Assembly (NCBI RefSeq): GCF_013386765.1
Contig: NZ_JACARE010000027.1
Span: 62,323 to 126,322, forward strand
Direction of reading: 5' to 3'
From: Pseudomonas yamanorum
GTDB lineage: Bacteria > Pseudomonadota > Gammaproteobacteria > Pseudomonadales > Pseudomonadaceae
DNA: 64,000 nucleotides
Of the stretch, positions 47,400 through 56,311 are shown in pieces (position 1 is the first letter of the stretch; each line of letters begins with the position of its first letter). Under the pieces are notes generated by a model. That model was given only the letters and a program-made list of their open reading frames with translations. It made no database searches and was not told the origin of the DNA. The translations under genes and the position numbers were made by a program.

Positions 47400-48593
47400 T
47401 CAGGCCTGAACCAGGCCCTGGATCTTCACGGTTGGATTGACGTCAGCGTCGTAGTCCACGCCGTCGATCTCGAAACCGAACAGGCGGAGGAACTCCGCCT
47501 TGTATCCGGCAAAATCGCTGATCTCGTTGACATTGTCGTCGGAGACCTGATTCCACAGTGCCGCGACCGCGTCCTGAACCTTCGGCTCAAGTTCCGCGAG
47601 GTCGGCACGCAGGCGGCCGTCGGCGTCGAGCTTGGGCTCTTTGCCGTACAGGCTGTCCTTGAACAGGCCGTAGACCTGCTCGATGCAACCTTCGTGGGTG
47701 CCCTGTTCTTTCATCACTTTAAACAGCAGCGACAGGTACAGCGGCATGATCGGGATCGCCGAACTGGCCTGGGTGACCACGGCCTTGAGCACCGACACAC
47801 GGGCGTCGCCCTTCAGTGCAGCGAGGTTTTCGCGCAGGGTCAGGACTTTCTTGTCCAGGTCCTTCTTGGCTTCGCCGATGGAACCGTTCCAGTAGATGTC
47901 CTGGGTCAGCTTCTCGCCGAGGTAGGTGAACGCGGTGGTCTTGGCGCCTTCGGCCAACACGTCGGCGTCACGCAGGGCGTCGATCCACAGCTGCCAGTCT
48001 TCGCCGCCCATGACTTTCACGGTGCCGTCGATTTCTTCCTGGGTGGCCGGCTCAAGGGTGGTGTCGACCACGACGCCCTTGTCGGTGTTGATACCGCGCA
48101 GGGTCACGGCCTTGCCGATCGGTTTCAGGGTGGAGGTGTGCACCACGCCTTGTGGGTCGGTACGGCGTGGCGCGGCCAGGCTGTAGACCACCAGGTCGAT
48201 CTTGCCGAGGTCTTTCTTGATGGTTTCGATGGTCAGGCGCTTGATCTCGTCAGAGAACGCGTCGCCGTTGATGCTCTTGGCGTACAGGCCTTTTTCCAGA
48301 GCAAACTTCTCGAAGGCGGCGCTGTTGTACCAGCCGGCAGAGCTGAGCTTGCCTTCTTCGCCTTCTTTCTCAAAAAACACGCCCAGGGTGTCGGCGCCGC
48401 AGCCAAAGGCAGCGCTGATGCGCGCGGCCAGGCCGTAGCCGGTGGAAGCCCCGAGGACCAGCACCTTTTTCGGGCCGCCTTCAATGGCACCGTGTTGGGT
48501 CACGTAGTCGATCTGCTCTTTGACGTTCGCTTCACAGCCAACCGGGTGAGCGGTCACACAGATAAAGCCACGAACCCGCGGTTTGATGATCAT
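47400..48593 (-). CDS. fabV: Trans-2-enoyl-ACP/CoA reductase FabV
   Basis: The 397-residue NADH-dependent reductase begins MIIKPRVRGFICVTAHP and has the FabV cofactor motif GASTGYGLAARISAAFG near residue 48 and SLAAPRRTDP. It catalyses the last step of fatty acid elongation and, unlike FabI, resists triclosan in other Pseudomonas. The ATG at 48593 has AGAGG upstream. An in-frame start at 48638 adds non-family residues. Confidence 0.96.
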   Translation of the reverse strand: MIIKPRVRGFICVTAHPVGCEANVKEQIDYVTQHGAIEGGPKKVLVLGASTGYGLAARISAAFGCGADTLGVFFEKEGEEGKLSSAGWYNSAAFEKFALEKGLYAKSINGDAFSDEIKRLTIETIKKDLGKIDLVVYSLAAPRRTDPQGVVHTSTLKPIGKAVTLRGINTDKGVVVDTTLEPATQEEIDGTVKVMGGEDWQLWIDALRDADVLAEGAKTTAFTYLGEKLTQDIYWNGSIGEAKKDLDKKVLTLRENLAALKGDARVSVLKAVVTQASSAIPIMPLYLSLLFKVMKEQGTHEGCIEQVYGLFKDSLYGKEPKLDADGRLRADLAELEPKVQDAVAALWNQVSDDNVNEISDFAGYKAEFLRLFGFEIDGVDYDADVNPTVKIQGLVQA

Positions 48594-48978
48594 AAAATTT
48601 CTGCCTCTTCCAAGGTGCCGAAGGCCAATGGTGGCCATTACAGCGTCAATCGTACCGGTCTATGACGCCCGGAAAACCGAAGCGTCACGATAGTCGCAAA
48701 TCTTCTGTTCACAAAATGCTATCCGCAACACGGCGGATGCGGCTATCAGCCGAGGTGCTTTAAAGGGACAACGGTAAAAAACTGTGCAGTGACTTCACAA
48801 ATTTCCAGCATTTAAAACGCCACCTCAGCGCGATAACACCCTATCATGACTATATTATTTCGATATGTTTCAGCTCGGGCATGATGCCCTACGGGTTGAC
48901 TGACTCCTTTGCCTGGCCTGCCAGTCGATCGCGGACGGTTTTGAAGCAATCGAAAACCGCCCGATGGAGCCAAGTTTC
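48594..48978. other. 385-bp divergent intergenic region, fabV / lpxO-like
   Basis: This region should contain both divergent promoters. An AT-rich stretch around 48846-48870 (TGACTATATTATTTCGATAT) is a possible promoter for the lpxO-like gene. No repeat or small gene was recognised. Confidence 0.45.
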
Positions 48979-49803
48979 ATGAGTAAGAGTGTCATCCGCA
49001 AACGCCTGGCGTCCGCCGCCTGGGTCCTTGGTGTATTGCTGTTCATCTATTGCTTCCCGAAAACCACCCTGGTGTTTCTGCTGCTGGTGGTGTTCTGCGG
49101 GCTGTACGACTTCCTGCGCAATGGCCTGTACGACGGTACGACCATCAAGAAGTATTTCATCGGCAATGGTCGCAATACCTGGCTGCTGGCGCCGTTCAAC
49201 ACACTGTTTGACCTGTTGAGTCAGCGCAATCGCCACGTTTATAAAATGAACGACTTGCCTGCGGCCTGGCGCGAAGACCTGCAAAAGGTGATCGACGACG
49301 CCATGGCCAACAAAGACGAAATCATCCAGTACCTGGATGAGCGCATGGCCGAGAAAAAGCGCGGCATGTTGTTCTTCCAGTGGTACGGCCGTCCGATCGA
49401 GACCACCCTGGATATTCCGCAACTGCGGGAAAAACTGCCCTATGTGAAAACCATCGGCGTGTCGGTGTTCAATGAAAACCGCTCCACCTCGTTTCACTTC
49501 GGCCCGCTGCGCATGATGTTCCGCGTGCTCTACAACATGGCACCGGCGCCGCATCACGACGGCGTTTACATCCAGGTCGGCAAGCACAAGCACTACTGGC
49601 ACGATGACCCGCTGTTTATCTTCGATGACACGCTGATGCACGCCTCCTTCAACAAGAACGACGCCAAGCGCTACTGCCTGTTCATCGATATCGTGCGGCC
49701 TACCCGGGTGCCGTCCCTTCTCAACGGCCTGATCGCCGGCTTTGCCGGAGCGGTCTTTACCTTGCGGCGGTTTTTCTACAAAAACTGGAAGCTGATTCAG
49801 TAA
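48979..49803 (+). CDS. LpxO-like aspartyl/asparaginyl beta-hydroxylase (lipid A modification)
   Basis: The 274-residue protein has a membrane anchor at about residues 10-45 and then an AspH/LpxO-type dioxygenase domain with histidines in STSFHFGPLR, HHDGVYIQVG and DDTLMHASFN. A second hydrophobic segment lies near the C-terminus. LpxO hydroxylates the 2-position of lipid A acyl chains using Fe(II) and 2-oxoglutarate. Specificity for lipid A is inferred from family. GGAG precedes the ATG at 48979. Confidence 0.82.
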   Translation: MSKSVIRKRLASAAWVLGVLLFIYCFPKTTLVFLLLVVFCGLYDFLRNGLYDGTTIKKYFIGNGRNTWLLAPFNTLFDLLSQRNRHVYKMNDLPAAWREDLQKVIDDAMANKDEIIQYLDERMAEKKRGMLFFQWYGRPIETTLDIPQLREKLPYVKTIGVSVFNENRSTSFHFGPLRMMFRVLYNMAPAPHHDGVYIQVGKHKHYWHDDPLFIFDDTLMHASFNKNDAKRYCLFIDIVRPTRVPSLLNGLIAGFAGAVFTLRRFFYKNWKLIQ

Positions 49804-49950
49804 CTTCTGCGGCATGATGGTGCGCGACGGTGTTTGCGCTCGGCTCCAGTGCCGGGGAAAATGCCAGTCCAATGCGACCGTTAACGGCGCGCACTATCCT
49901 CAAGCCACTGGCCTTCCATGGTCCGGTGGCTGTGCTTTCAGGGAATCAGA

Positions 49951-51324
49951 ATGCCCCAAAGACAAGTCATCAATGCCTCCGTAAGCCCTAAAGGCAGCCT
50001 TGAAACGCTGTCGCAACGTGAAGTCCAGCAACTGAGCGAAGCCGGTACCGGCAGCATCTACACCCTCTTCCGTCAATGCGCCCTGGCCATCCTCAACACC
50101 GGCGCGCATATCGACAACGCCAAGACCATCCTCGACGCCTATAAAGACTTCGAAGTACGCATCCACCAGCAGGACCGTGGCGTGCGCCTCGAACTGTTGA
50201 ACGCCCCGGCTGACGCCTTCGTCGATGGCGAAATGATCGCCAGCACCCGGGAAATGCTGTTCAGCGCCCTGCGCGACATCGTCTACACCGAAAACGAACT
50301 GGACAGCCAGCGCATCGACCTGAGCAGCTCCCAAGGCATCACCGACTACGTGTTCCACCTGTTGCGCAACGCCCGCACCCTGCGCCCGGGCGTGGAGCCG
50401 AAGATCGTGGTGTGCTGGGGCGGGCACTCGATCAATACCGAAGAATACAAATACACCAAGAAAGTCGGGCATGAACTGGGCTTGCGCAGTCTCGACGTGT
50501 GCACCGGCTGCGGCCCCGGCGTGATGAAAGGGCCGATGAAGGGCGCGACCATTTCCCACGCCAAGCAACGCATTACCGGCGGGCGCTACCTGGGCCTGAC
50601 CGAGCCGGGGATCATCGCCGCCGAGGCGCCGAACCCGATCGTCAACGAGCTGGTGATTTTGCCGGACATCGAAAAGCGCCTGGAAGCCTTCGTGCGCGTC
50701 GGCCACGGCATCATCATCTTCCCGGGCGGCGCCGGCACGGCTGAAGAGTTCCTGTACCTGCTGGGCATCCTGATGCACCCGGACAACCACGACGTGCCGT
50801 TCCCGGTGATCCTCACCGGGCCGAAACACGCCGCGCCGTACCTGCAACAGCTGCACGCGTTTGTGGGCGCAACCCTGGGGGAAGCGGCCCAGGCTCACTA
50901 CCAGATCATCATTGATGATCCGGCAGAAGTGGCGCGGCAGATGACGGCCGGCCTGAAAGCGGTCAAACAGTTCCGCCGCGAGCGCAACGACGCGTTCCAC
51001 TTCAACTGGCTGCTGAAGATCGACGAAGGCTTCCAGCGCCCGTTCGACCCGACCCACGCCAACATGGCCAGCCTGCAACTGAGCCACGCCCTGCCGCCCC
51101 ACGAACTGGCGGCCAACCTGCGCCGGGCGTTCTCCGGGATCGTGGCGGGCAACGTCAAGGACAAGGGCATTCGCCTGATCGAGCAGAACGGGCCGTATGA
51201 GATTCATGGCGACCCGGCGATCATGAAGCCGCTGGATGAGTTGCTGAAGGCATTTGTGGAGCAGCACCGGATGAAACTGCCGGGCGGCGCTGCGTACGTG
51301 CCGTGCTATCGCGTGGTGCAGTAA
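49951..51324 (+). CDS. ppnN: Nucleotide 5'-monophosphate nucleosidase PpnN (LOG family)
   Basis: The protein (457 residues from the ATG at 49951) has the LOG-family lysine decarboxylase-like core with GPGVMKGPMKGA and PGGAGTAEEF, plus the PpnN-specific N- and C-terminal regions. E. coli PpnN (YgdH) cleaves purine and pyrimidine nucleoside monophosphates to free base and ribose-5-P and is stimulated by (p)ppGpp. AGGGA precedes the ATG. Confidence 0.93.
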   Translation: MPQRQVINASVSPKGSLETLSQREVQQLSEAGTGSIYTLFRQCALAILNTGAHIDNAKTILDAYKDFEVRIHQQDRGVRLELLNAPADAFVDGEMIASTREMLFSALRDIVYTENELDSQRIDLSSSQGITDYVFHLLRNARTLRPGVEPKIVVCWGGHSINTEEYKYTKKVGHELGLRSLDVCTGCGPGVMKGPMKGATISHAKQRITGGRYLGLTEPGIIAAEAPNPIVNELVILPDIEKRLEAFVRVGHGIIIFPGGAGTAEEFLYLLGILMHPDNHDVPFPVILTGPKHAAPYLQQLHAFVGATLGEAAQAHYQIIIDDPAEVARQMTAGLKAVKQFRRERNDAFHFNWLLKIDEGFQRPFDPTHANMASLQLSHALPPHELAANLRRAFSGIVAGNVKDKGIRLIEQNGPYEIHGDPAIMKPLDELLKAFVEQHRMKLPGGAAYVPCYRVVQ

Positions 51325-51325
51325 G

Positions 51326-51718
51326 TCAGCGCTGAACCGCGACGCACTTGATCTCCAGCAGCAAGCCTGGATTGGCCAGTTCCGATACGCCAATGACCGT
51401 CCAGGCGCACAACCCTCGCGGGAACAGGCGGTTTTTCACTTCACGGAAAACCGCCATGTGTTCGCTCATGTTCACGTGGTAAGTGGTCATGTCGACCACG
51501 TCTTCAAACGTACAACCCCCCTCCTCCAACACCAGCCGCAGGCTCTCCCAGGCTGCGACGAATTGCGCCTCGGGGTCGGTGATGACTTCCAGAGTTTCCG
51601 TGCGGCCGACCTGGCCTGCGCAGTACAACGTCTTGCCGACTTTTACGGCCGGCACGTAGCCGGCGCGCTCGACGATGGGTTGCATGGAGGTGGGGATGAT
51701 GAGGTGGCGGTCGGTCAT
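51326..51718 (-). CDS. RidA-family protein
   Basis: The 130-residue protein has the YjgF/YER057c/UK114 fold signature (AGQVGRTETLEV; FEDVVDMTTYHVN) and a C-terminal conserved EIKCVAV. RidA enzymes deaminate reactive enamine/imine intermediates. The subfamily and substrate are unclear. It is convergent with ppnN with no spacer to speak of. Confidence 0.85.
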   Translation of the reverse strand: MTDRHLIIPTSMQPIVERAGYVPAVKVGKTLYCAGQVGRTETLEVITDPEAQFVAAWESLRLVLEEGGCTFEDVVDMTTYHVNMSEHMAVFREVKNRLFPRGLCAWTVIGVSELANPGLLLEIKCVAVQR

Positions 51719-51846
51719 ATGTTGTATCTCTTGAGGCCGGTATCAGGCGTGTCGACAGGGACAGTTCGGACTATCGTTTTACCTGTTCCGACCCACCCAC
51801 GCCAGATGAGTAATCTATGGACCAATGGATCTTGCCCTCCACAATT

Positions 51847-51864
51847 CCTTACCCTAAGGTAAGG
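51847..51864. promoter_or_regulatory. Palindromic operator of the VapBC-type module
   Basis: An 18-bp near-perfect palindrome (arms CCTTACC and GGTAAGG) ends 24 bp upstream of the antitoxin ATG. AbrB-type antitoxins usually repress their own operon through such sites. Confidence 0.65.
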
Positions 51865-51888
51865 AGTATCACGAGAGAGGCTTTCAAC

Positions 51889-52131
51889 ATGGCTACCGCC
51901 ACACTTACTTCAAAAGGACAAATCACCATCCCTGTTCAAGTCCGCGCCGCGCTTGGGCTGGACACTGGCGACCGGGTCGAATTTGTGGAAATGGAAGAAG
52001 GCAAATTCGCCATCATCGCGGCCAGCAAAACCGTACTGGACCTCAAAGGGCTGATCCGCAAACCCGCCAAACCTGTCAGCATCGAAGCAATGAACCTGGC
52101 CATCGCTGCGCAGGGGGCAAAAGCACGATGA
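51889..52131 (+). CDS. AbrB/MazE-family antitoxin (VapB-like)
   Basis: The 80-residue protein has a SpoVT/AbrB swapped-hairpin DNA-binding domain (TLTSKGQITIPVQVRAALGL) and a C-terminal toxin-binding tail. It should bind and neutralise the PIN-domain protein encoded 4 bp into its stop and repress the operon. The ATG at 51889 is chosen because the AbrB domain begins there. A longer frame from 51817 runs through the operator palindrome. Confidence 0.87.
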   Translation: MATATLTSKGQITIPVQVRAALGLDTGDRVEFVEMEEGKFAIIAASKTVLDLKGLIRKPAKPVSIEAMNLAIAAQGAKAR

Positions 52132-52523
52132 TCGGACTGGATACCAATGTGCTGGTGCGCTATGTCACCCAAGATGACCCCGTTCAATCGCCAAAAGCAT
52201 CCAGACTGATCGAATCTCTCACCACTTCCTCGCCGGGTTTCGTCAGCCTGGTTTCAGTGGTGGAGTTGGTATGGGTCCTCCAATCCAGCTACCAGTGCGC
52301 CAAGAGTGAAGTGGTTGCCGTCCTGGAAACGCTGCTACGCACCCGGGAACTGACTGTAGAACACGCCGAAGTCATCTGGCAGGCACTGCGGCGATTCACA
52401 AGCACCAAGGCCGACTTCGCCGACTGCCTGATTGAACGCTGTGCCCACGCAGCTGGATGTGAATATACGGCGACATTTGACACCAACGCAGCCAAGGCTA
52501 CAGGCATGCGGCGGCTGACATGA
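52128..52523 (+). CDS. PIN-domain toxin (VapC-like ribonuclease)
   Basis: The 131-residue protein has the PIN nuclease acidic residues in GLDTNVLVRY (Asp5), SVVELVWVL (Glu46), KADFADCLI and the C-terminal FDTNAAK. It overlaps the antitoxin gene by 4 bp. VapC toxins cleave tRNA or rRNA at defined sites. The target here is unknown. Confidence 0.87.
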   Translation: MIGLDTNVLVRYVTQDDPVQSPKASRLIESLTTSSPGFVSLVSVVELVWVLQSSYQCAKSEVVAVLETLLRTRELTVEHAEVIWQALRRFTSTKADFADCLIERCAHAAGCEYTATFDTNAAKATGMRRLT

Positions 52524-52597
52524 GACGCCGCGTTGCAGCAGCGTTCAGGCTTTGGTAGAAAATGCCGTTACCGACTTTATCCAGAGATACGACCAAC

Positions 52598-52972
52598 GTG
52601 CGCACGCTTCTTCTCGCCGGCTTGACGTTAACGTCCCCACTGGCCTTCGCCGAAACCATCACCTGGCCCGACCTGCCCTCCACCTGCTTCGTCAGTGGCC
52701 GCTCCGCCACCAGCCAGGATGTGGATACCGGTTGCGCGGCCTTTCTGATCAATGTGAAAGGCCAGGCGGCAGGCACGCCGATCAAGCTGGATATCCCGCA
52801 GTACGCGATGCATGTCGACGAAGCCACAGGCAAGCAAACACCAGTGATCCTCATCCAGGCGGAAGAGAATGGCGACGTAAAAGCCGTGGGCTACAAGGAG
52901 CTGGGCACCGGCCAGTTGGGCGCGGCGCTGCTCAGGGAAGTTCGGCTTCTGGGTACACAGAAGCCGATTTAA
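52598..52972 (+). CDS. Small exported protein of unknown function
   Basis: From the GTG at 52598 the 124-residue product has a signal peptide (RTLLLAGLTLTSPLAFA) and a small, mostly polar mature domain with two cysteines. I do not recognise a family. An ATG at 52562 in the same frame would put twelve residues before the signal peptide, which is less likely. It is convergent with the YXWGXW-type lipoprotein gene. Confidence 0.6.
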   Translation: MRTLLLAGLTLTSPLAFAETITWPDLPSTCFVSGRSATSQDVDTGCAAFLINVKGQAAGTPIKLDIPQYAMHVDEATGKQTPVILIQAEENGDVKAVGYKELGTGQLGAALLREVRLLGTQKPI

Positions 52973-52987
52973 GCGACTGCAATACGG

Positions 52988-53317
52988 TCAGCGAACCCAG
53001 CCGCCGCCCTGCCAGTGATAGCCGTCATTGCGTTGTACCCAATGCGGATGCACGTAGCGATAACCTGGACGCTCCGGCTCCCAGTGGCCGTGCACCGCCA
53101 CATAACGCCCGCCTTCCCAGCGCCAGTAACCCCGCGACCACAGGTAGCCTGGCCGCCCTTCGGGCTCGACCTCGATGACCTGCACCGGCGGCGGTTGCGG
53201 CGCGACGACTTCTACATATTCACGCTGCACCGGTCGTCGATCATGCACGACCCGCTCCTCTACACACCCGGAAGCCGCGACGACCAGCGCCGCCAATGCC
53301 GCATAACGTAACAACAT
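52988..53317 (-). CDS. Small YXWGXW-repeat lipoprotein
   Basis: The 109-residue product has a lipoprotein signal with lipobox AASGC at about residue 18. It is followed by a Tyr/Trp/Gly-rich region with repeats such as GYLWSRGYWRWEGGRYV and HGHWEPERPGYRYV, the pattern of YXWGXW (BcpO-related) envelope proteins. Function is unknown. GAGGA precedes the ATG. Confidence 0.8.
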   Translation of the reverse strand: MLLRYAALAALVVAASGCVEERVVHDRRPVQREYVEVVAPQPPPVQVIEVEPEGRPGYLWSRGYWRWEGGRYVAVHGHWEPERPGYRYVHPHWVQRNDGYHWQGGGWVR

Positions 53318-53475
53318 ACAGAATCCTCGGGCGTCACCGCCCAGCGTTTACACCAGTAAAAAATGCCCCCTTGTTCCAGCCGCGCTCCTGCTTGGCTATA
53401 AGACTTTTTAACAGGTGCCAACTGTCAGGTTGCTGAACCTGCGGGCAGACGGCAGGTAAAGAAAAACTGACCTTT

Positions 53476-54375
53476 TCAAGAGGTACACACTGCGACCGGT
53501 TGTTTCAGGCGCACCAGAATCAGGCCTGCCACCACCACGGCGATCCCTATATACGTCGATGCATAAATCACGTCGCCGAACATCAGTGCGGCCCAGACCA
53601 ATGTCACCGGGGGCTCCAGGTACACCAGCGCCGCCACATGGGTGGCCGTCATCACCCGCAACAACATCCACAGGCTCAGGTAAGCGAGGAAGGTAGAAAA
53701 CACCGTCAGCCAAAGGATGGAGATCAACACATCGGGGGCCCGGGGAATGCTCAACGTATCGGTGTAGAGCACCGCTGCGGCAAAACCGATCAAGGTCAAC
53801 GACGACTGGATAAACAACGCCAGGGCAAGGTCGCCGGACTGAGCCTGGGCCGAACGTCGTTCATACAGCGTGGCGACGGTCAGCCCCAGCGCCGACACCA
53901 GGGGCAATGCATACATGACCAGCCCGACATCGGCTCCGCTGTTGCGGTATTGCCCCGAGATCACAATCGCCACGCCGGCAAAACCGATCATCAGCCCCAA
54001 CCACTGCCAGCCACCACTGCGCTCGGCCACGCTGCCCGATGACAGGGCCGCCGTCATCAACGGCTGCAAGGCCGCGATGATCGCCGCTATCCCCGGCGGC
54101 AGGCCGTTCTGGATCGCGACGTAGACACAGCTCAAATAGAGAAATTGCGAGAGGAACCCGATTACGGCGTGATGGCGGATCCGCCCCCAGGAAACCTTCA
54201 GCAGCCGCACGTTCAAGAACAGCGCCAGGCACAGCGACACCAGCAGGAAACGCCAGAACAGCACGTTGAACACCCCATCACTGCGGGCCGCCAATTTCGC
54301 GCCGATAAAGCCCGAACTCCACGACAGCACGAAGACTATCTGTAACAGCAGCAGCCCTAAGGTCGATCGTTTCAT
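53476..54375 (-). CDS. EamA/DMT-family transporter
   Basis: The 299-residue protein has ten spans in two EamA repeats, opening with LLLLQIVFVLSWSSGFIGAKLA and ending ALVYLEPPVTLVWAALMFGD. This group exports amino acids or metabolites; the substrate cannot be told. The ATG at 54375 has GGAGG upstream. It is divergent from a LysR gene that probably controls it. Confidence 0.87.
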   Translation of the reverse strand: MKRSTLGLLLLQIVFVLSWSSGFIGAKLAARSDGVFNVLFWRFLLVSLCLALFLNVRLLKVSWGRIRHHAVIGFLSQFLYLSCVYVAIQNGLPPGIAAIIAALQPLMTAALSSGSVAERSGGWQWLGLMIGFAGVAIVISGQYRNSGADVGLVMYALPLVSALGLTVATLYERRSAQAQSGDLALALFIQSSLTLIGFAAAVLYTDTLSIPRAPDVLISILWLTVFSTFLAYLSLWMLLRVMTATHVAALVYLEPPVTLVWAALMFGDVIYASTYIGIAVVVAGLILVRLKQPVAVCTS

Positions 54376-54472
54376 TGAGCCTCCGGTTCGCTTGATTGAC
54401 CGAAAGGCTAAGGGCCGCGCATGATTCTGTATATTTGAATAATCTGCACCACTAATCCATAAAAGTGGAATC

Positions 54473-55321
54473 ATGAGTAAACAACTGAACATCGACCTGT
54501 TGCGCACCTTTCACGCGGTAGCCCGCTATCAGCGATTCAACGAAGCGGCCAACCACGTGCACCGTAGTGCCTCCACGGTGACCACACAGATTAAAAAGCT
54601 CGAAGAGCAAGTCGGCCAGCGCCTGTTCAGCCGCAGCAACCAGGGGGTTGAGCTGACCATGTACGGCAAGAAACTCCTGGGTGAAACCACCGAGTTCCTC
54701 AAGAGCCACGACCGCTTGCTGGCCTCCCTCACGCCGCAACGCATGCAGGGCAAGATCCGCCTCGGCCTGCCTGACTCTTACGCACCCGACTTCATGCAGG
54801 ATTTTCTGCCGCGCCTGGTGGCCGACAACCCGCTGCTGGAATTGGAGGTGGAAGCGCGTTCCAGTGGCGAACTGCTCACGTTGTTCGGCAGCAAACAGCT
54901 GGACCTGGCCCTGATTGTCAGCGCCCTGCCCTTGGAACAGGGCGAACGCCTGGGGGAAATCCAGCCACTGTGGGTCGCCGCCGAACACTTCAGCTATCCA
55001 CAGCAGGCGCCGTTACCGATTGCGGTGCAACTGTCAGGCTGCCCTTATCGCGCCGCCGCGATTCGGGCGCTGAAGGAGCACGGCACTTACTATCGGGTGC
55101 TGCTGGAAAGTGCCAGTTCGCCTGCCGTTGAAGCGTGCATTCGCAGTGGCATGGCGGTGGGCCTGGTGGAAGAAAGCCGCATGGGCAAGGGATTGACCCG
55201 AGTGATTGCCGGGGCCCAATTGCCCCCATTGCCGGTGCATCACCTGTATCTGCTTTGCGATAGCAGCAACCTGCTGGCGCTGCATGTGTATGAGCAGGTC
55301 AAAGTCGGCTTCAGCGTCTAG
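54473..55321 (+). CDS. LysR-family transcriptional regulator
   Basis: The 282-residue regulator has the N-terminal HTH (RFNEAANHVHRSASTVTTQIKKLE) and a LysR effector domain. It is divergent from the EamA transporter 97 bp away. Its stop overlaps that of the convergent LysR gene by 4 bp. Confidence 0.88.
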   Translation: MSKQLNIDLLRTFHAVARYQRFNEAANHVHRSASTVTTQIKKLEEQVGQRLFSRSNQGVELTMYGKKLLGETTEFLKSHDRLLASLTPQRMQGKIRLGLPDSYAPDFMQDFLPRLVADNPLLELEVEARSSGELLTLFGSKQLDLALIVSALPLEQGERLGEIQPLWVAAEHFSYPQQAPLPIAVQLSGCPYRAAAIRALKEHGTYYRVLLESASSPAVEACIRSGMAVGLVEESRMGKGLTRVIAGAQLPPLPVHHLYLLCDSSNLLALHVYEQVKVGFSV

Positions 55322-56214
55322 GGCGGGCCGAAACGCAACAGCACCGCGTCGACAAATCGCCGCAGCTTGGCGGTGCGCTGGCGGTTCGCGGTGTAGAGCA
55401 AATGCATCTGCCGGCTTGGCGCTTCAAACTCCGGCAGCACGCGCACCAGTTCGCCGCGCGCCAGGGCCGAACGCAAAAAATCTTCTGGCCCCAGGACAAT
55501 GCCAAAGCCATCCAGCGCCGCAGTCATCAACGCCCGGCTTTCATTCACGTGCAGGCGGCTGGTGACTTGCGCCTTGTGCAAGACGGCGCCTTGGTAGAAC
55601 GACCATTCGCGATCGACCGGGCGCGACCAGTAGGCGTATCCCAGGCACTCGTGGTGTTCAAGGTCTGCCGGCGTCAGCGGCGTACCGCGCTCGGCCAGGT
55701 ATTTGGGTGCGGCACAGACCACCAGACGGTAGGGCTGCAACGGCCGGGCGGTGAGGCTGCTGCTTGCCAGAGGGCCGATACGGAACGCCACTTCGTAGCC
55801 CTCCTCCACCAGGTCGACAAACCGGTCGGTCAGGTGCAGGTCGATTTCCACCTCGGGGTTGTCCCGTAGAAACTCGGTCACCAGCGGCATCAGGCTGTAG
55901 GAGCCAAACGTCACGGGAGCGCTGATCTTGAGCTTGCCCCGCGGCGTGTCATTCATGATCTGTGCAAGGGAGTCCGCCGCCTCAGCCTCCGTCAGGATAT
56001 GTTTGCAGCGCTCGTAGTAAGCACTCCCGAGTTCCGTCAGGCTTTGCCGACGCGTGGTGCGGTTAAGCAAGCGGGCGCCCAGCCGATGCTCCAGGGCCGC
56101 CACATGCTTGGCCACCATCTGCGGCGACAGGCTCAAACGCTCCGCCGCACGGGCGTAGGACCCCATCTCGGCAGCCGTCACAAAGGCATTCATGCTTGAA
56201 AGGCGGTCCATCAT
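55318..56214 (-). CDS. LysR-family transcriptional regulator
   Basis: The 298-residue regulator is of the CrgA/AaeR-type group (SYARAAERLSLSPQMVAKHVAALE; RGKLKISAPVTFGS). It is divergent from the F420-reductase-like gene, its probable target, and ends tail-to-tail over the neighbouring LysR gene. Confidence 0.88.
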   Translation of the reverse strand: MMDRLSSMNAFVTAAEMGSYARAAERLSLSPQMVAKHVAALEHRLGARLLNRTTRRQSLTELGSAYYERCKHILTEAEAADSLAQIMNDTPRGKLKISAPVTFGSYSLMPLVTEFLRDNPEVEIDLHLTDRFVDLVEEGYEVAFRIGPLASSSLTARPLQPYRLVVCAAPKYLAERGTPLTPADLEHHECLGYAYWSRPVDREWSFYQGAVLHKAQVTSRLHVNESRALMTAALDGFGIVLGPEDFLRSALARGELVRVLPEFEAPSRQMHLLYTANRQRTAKLRRFVDAVLLRFGPP

Positions 56215-56311
56215 TCACCACTCCCAGTAACAACACCAAGATCAGAATGGCCATTTATCGCCATCCAGTCGCTAATCATCATAACGGCTCTCTCAACCCA
56301 GGAGCACCGAC

